The position numbers and the translations under genes were made by a program. Under the pieces are notes generated by a model. That model was given only the letters and a program-made list of their open reading frames with translations, did not search any database and was not told the DNA's origin. DNA of 7,307 nucleotides from Myxococcaceae bacterium (GTDB lineage Bacteria > Myxococcota > Myxococcia > Myxococcales > Myxococcaceae), in contig JAGSPQ010000400.1 in the NCBI GenBank assembly GCA_018262385.1, positions 1-7,307 on the forward strand, read 5' to 3'. How positions within the stretch are numbered: the stretch's first letter is position 1; every line of letters begins with the position of its first letter. Positions 5,456 through 7,307 of this stretch are shown here, piece after piece.

Positions 5456-6201
5456 CAATCCCCCTCGAGGGCGGCCTCGCTGACCTCGGCGAGGATCTCG
5501 AACAGCCGGTGCCCCTCGGCGGCGGTCGCGCTGGCCGGAGTGCCGAAGTAGGCGTCGACGCCGCCGCACTCGAGGAAGTCCTTCGCGCCGGCCTTGATCC
5601 GCGCCGGGAGGTCGACCTGCAGATCCGGCAGCGCCCGGCGGGCGGCCTCGTCGACCAGGTGGGGCGCGGCGGCCATCATCAGCGAGGTCTCGTAGCCGCC
5701 GGCGTGACTGCCGCCGTGCATGAACTCTTCGCCCAGCCGCGGGCCATGCGGGCGGCGGCGGTGATCGGCGACCGCGATCTTCGCGCCGGTCGAGGCGCGG
5801 GCCTCGGTCGCCGCTTCGTGCACCAGCTTGAAGTGCGCCGGCTCGAGGTGGTGGTTGCAGATCAGCACCCGGGTGAAGCCGGCGTGGGCGATGCCTTCGA
5901 TCACTCCCCGCATCAGCGCGCGCGCGGTGTCGCCCTGGAGGCTGACCGTGCCGGAGAACGCGGCGGCGAAGTCGGTGAGGGTGTAGGCGATCGGCGGGAA
6001 GGTGACCGAGCCGACCCCTTTCGCGTCCAGGCGGGCGGCGACGCGGCGGCAGACCTCCTCGGCGATCACCACGTCGACGCTCAAGGGCAGGTGCGGCCCG
6101 TGCGCCTCGGTGCTGCCGATCGGGAGCAGGGCGACCGCGCCGGTGGAGGCGAGCGCCTTCACCTTCGGCCAGGCCAAAAGGGTGGCGAAGTGGGCGCTCA
6201 T
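5455..6201 (-). CDS. Creatininase-family metal-dependent amidohydrolase
   Basis: A 248-residue cytoplasmic enzyme, the usual length for the creatininase family, which hydrolyses cyclic or linear amides (creatinine, formamides) and includes MftE of mycofactocin maturation. The N-terminal metal motif is intact: PIGSTEAHGPHLPLSVDVV, giving Glu32, His34 and Asp43. The second motif, usually NGHxxN, reads CNHHLEPAH here. Its His118-x-Glu120 lies at the same spacing from Glu32 as His120/Glu122 from Glu34 in Pseudomonas creatininase, as I remember that numbering. A later acidic motif, HAGGYETSLMMA (Glu171), matches the family's HAGxxETS block. All expected ligands appear to be present, so the enzyme should be active. 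The substrate is unknown. Its ATG overlaps the ligase gene's stop by four bases (ATGA), and its own TGA overlaps the next ATG. Coupling with an aryl-CoA-ligase-like gene hints at an amide or lactam substrate that yields an acid for activation; this is inference. Confidence 0.92.
   Translation of the reverse strand: MSAHFATLLAWPKVKALASTGAVALLPIGSTEAHGPHLPLSVDVVIAEEVCRRVAARLDAKGVGSVTFPPIAYTLTDFAAAFSGTVSLQGDTARALMRGVIEGIAHAGFTRVLICNHHLEPAHFKLVHEAATEARASTGAKIAVADHRRRPHGPRLGEEFMHGGSHAGGYETSLMMAAAPHLVDEAARRALPDLQVDLPARIKAGAKDFLECGGVDAYFGTPASATAAEGHRLFEILAEVSEAALEGD
5460..5466 (-). promoter_or_regulatory. Ribosome binding site of the DUF1517 gene
   Basis: Minus-strand GAGGGGG lies 4 nt before the ATG at 5455, within the end of the creatininase-like gene. 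It supports the short start with a proper signal sequence. Confidence 0.7.
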
Positions 6202-7307
6202 TCGCGCAGCGCGCCCTTGAGCACCTTGCCGCGATCGCTGCGGGGCAGCGCGTCGAGGAACACCACCTGCCGCGGGGCCTTGTAGGGGGCGAGCGCGTCG
6301 CGCACCTGCTGCTTGAGCGCCTCGCCCAGCGCCTCGGACGCCAGCTGGCCGGGGTGGAGCGCGACGAACGCCTTCGGCTTGTCGAGCCCGTCTTTGTCCT
6401 GGAACGAGATCACCGCCGCCTCGCGCACCGCGGGGTGCTTGAGCAGCTCGTTCTCGACCTCGAGGGGAGAGAGCCACTTGCCGCTGACCTTCAGCATGTC
6501 GTCGCCCCGGCCGCAGAAGAAGAAGTAGCCCTGCGCGTCGCGGCGGAACTTGTCGGCCGAGACGCACCAGTCGCCCCGGAAGGTGCTCTTGCTCTTCTCG
6601 TGCTGCTGCCAGTACTCGAGCGCCATCGAGTCGCCCTTGATCCACAGGGTCCCGATCTCGCCGTCGGGCAGCGTGGCGCCCTCGTCGTCGCAGACCTTCG
6701 CCTCGTAGCCCTCGACCACCCGGCCCAGCGAGCCGAGCTTCACGTCGCCCCGGCGGTTGGTGATGAAGATGTGGAACATCTCGGCCGAGCCGATGCCGTC
6801 GAGGACCTCGACCCCGGTCCGCTCTTTCCACTTCGAGTACAGCTCGGCGGGCAGCGCCTCGCCGGCGGAGAGCGCGATGCGCAGGCTGGAGAAGTCGACC
6901 TGCTCGACCCCGGGGGCGTTGACGATCTGGTTGAGCGCGGTCGGCACGCCGGTGAACAGCGTCGGCCGGTGCCGCTTCATCACCTCGAACAGCTTCTGCG
7001 CGGTCGGCTTCTCGCGGAACAGCGCGGTCGCGCCGCCGGCCAGCAGCGGGAAGAGCAGGTTGGTGCCGAGCGCGTAGCCGAACGCCAGCCGGGGGACGGA
7101 GACGCAGATGTCGCTCTGGCAGTAGCCGACCAGCGGCAGCGCGTAGGTGAGGGCGTTGAAGGCGAAGTCGTGGTGCTTGTGGACGGCGGCCTTCGGAAAG
7201 CCGGTCGAGCCCGAGGTGTAGAGCCAGACCGCGGTGTCGTCCTTGTGGGTGTCGGCGAAGGTCGGGTCGGGGGTGGCGCGCTGCAGCTCGGCGTCGTAGT
7301 CGAGCTC
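6198..7307 (-). CDS. Benzoate-CoA-ligase-like adenylate-forming enzyme (N-terminus off the window)
   Basis: The open frame continues without a stop to the right edge, so the 369 visible residues are the C-terminal two thirds or more of an enzyme whose family is usually about 510-540 residues. It belongs to the ANL superfamily: ATP activates a carboxylic acid to an acyl-AMP, then CoA displaces AMP. The phosphate-binding loop YTSGSTGFPKAAVH is at visible residues 30-43. The aryl-acid-pocket and A5 region reads DGIGSAEMFHIFITNRRGDV (170-189), very like benzoate and 4-hydroxybenzoate CoA ligases (DGIGSTEM). The ribose-binding Asp is in VSADK (Asp252), where most relatives have TGDK. The hinge segment is GRGDDMLKVSGKWLSPLEVE (266-285). 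The catalytic lysine is in PRSDRGKVLKGALRE (Lys361), at the C-terminus. It is the first visible gene of the leftward operon and overlaps the creatininase-like start by ATGA. Benzoate itself is not proven as substrate. Confidence 0.92.
   Translation of the reverse strand, partial: ELDYDAELQRATPDPTFADTHKDDTAVWLYTSGSTGFPKAAVHKHHDFAFNALTYALPLVGYCQSDICVSVPRLAFGYALGTNLLFPLLAGGATALFREKPTAQKLFEVMKRHRPTLFTGVPTALNQIVNAPGVEQVDFSSLRIALSAGEALPAELYSKWKERTGVEVLDGIGSAEMFHIFITNRRGDVKLGSLGRVVEGYEAKVCDDEGATLPDGEIGTLWIKGDSMALEYWQQHEKSKSTFRGDWCVSADKFRRDAQGYFFFCGRGDDMLKVSGKWLSPLEVENELLKHPAVREAAVISFQDKDGLDKPKAFVALHPGQLASEALGEALKQQVRDALAPYKAPRQVVFLDALPRSDRGKVLKGALRE

Noticed and set aside
4094..5551. Plus-strand open frame of about 485 codons antisense to the cytochrome-like and DUF1517 genes
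   Set aside because: Arg/His/Gln-rich with no family motif; it covers two well-supported minus-strand genes and their junction.
5455..6831. A 458-codon version of the creatininase-like gene starting far upstream
   Set aside because: The first 210 residues are Arg-rich nonsense in a frame overlapping the ligase. The ATG at 6201 gives the family's normal length and an ATGA junction.
6198..6983. A 261-codon ligase gene starting internally at 6983
   Set aside because: The frame continues without a stop to the right edge and includes the phosphate-binding loop YTSGSTGFPKAAVH, so the gene is larger and its start is outside the window.

Overview
The window is high-GC DNA (judged by eye, not counted) with tightly packed genes. 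Third codon positions are nearly all G or C, so every real gene casts long Arg/Pro-rich shadow frames on the other strand. Several features point to a Myxococcota-type (former Deltaproteobacteria) Gram-negative chromosome: lipoproteins with LLSC or LVGC lipoboxes, a secreted fascin-like beta-trefoil protein, a CX4CH cytochrome-like lipoprotein, and an outer-membrane barrel with a Lys/Glu/Pro linker. This is inference from family flavour; there is no rRNA or other marker. I see no tRNA, rRNA, CRISPR array, insertion sequence or phage gene.

Left part (1-760). The N-terminal part of a LysR-type regulator runs leftward off the window edge. Its GTG start has a strong AGGAGG site. A 173-nt spacer, AT-richer near the regulator and full of short TTAG-containing repeats, separates it from a divergent 77-codon gene for a small exported helical protein. 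That gene ends inside a hairpin that also holds the stop codon of the convergent gene to its right.

Right part (757-7307). All genes read leftward. In transcription order they are: (1) a benzoate-CoA-ligase-like adenylate-forming enzyme (N-terminus off the window); (2) a creatininase-family metalloamidohydrolase; (3) a membrane-anchored DUF1517 protein; (4) a small lipoprotein with a CX4CH haem-c-like motif; (5) a secreted protein with a charged linker and a C-terminal beta-barrel; (6) a large lipoprotein with a fascin-like trefoil, a DUF5010-like domain and a CBM6-like domain. Genes 1 to 5 look like one operon. The junctions are ATGA, TGATG, a 9-27 nt gap, and TGATG. Gene 6 lies after an AT-richer interval and may have its own promoter.

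Two functional groups are visible. One is cytoplasmic chemistry: CoA activation of an aryl or related acid, plus hydrolysis of an amide or lactam. The other is a set of envelope proteins: inner membrane, lipid-anchored, and outer membrane. The stop/start overlaps suggest co-expression, but nothing in the sequence shows that the two groups share a pathway.
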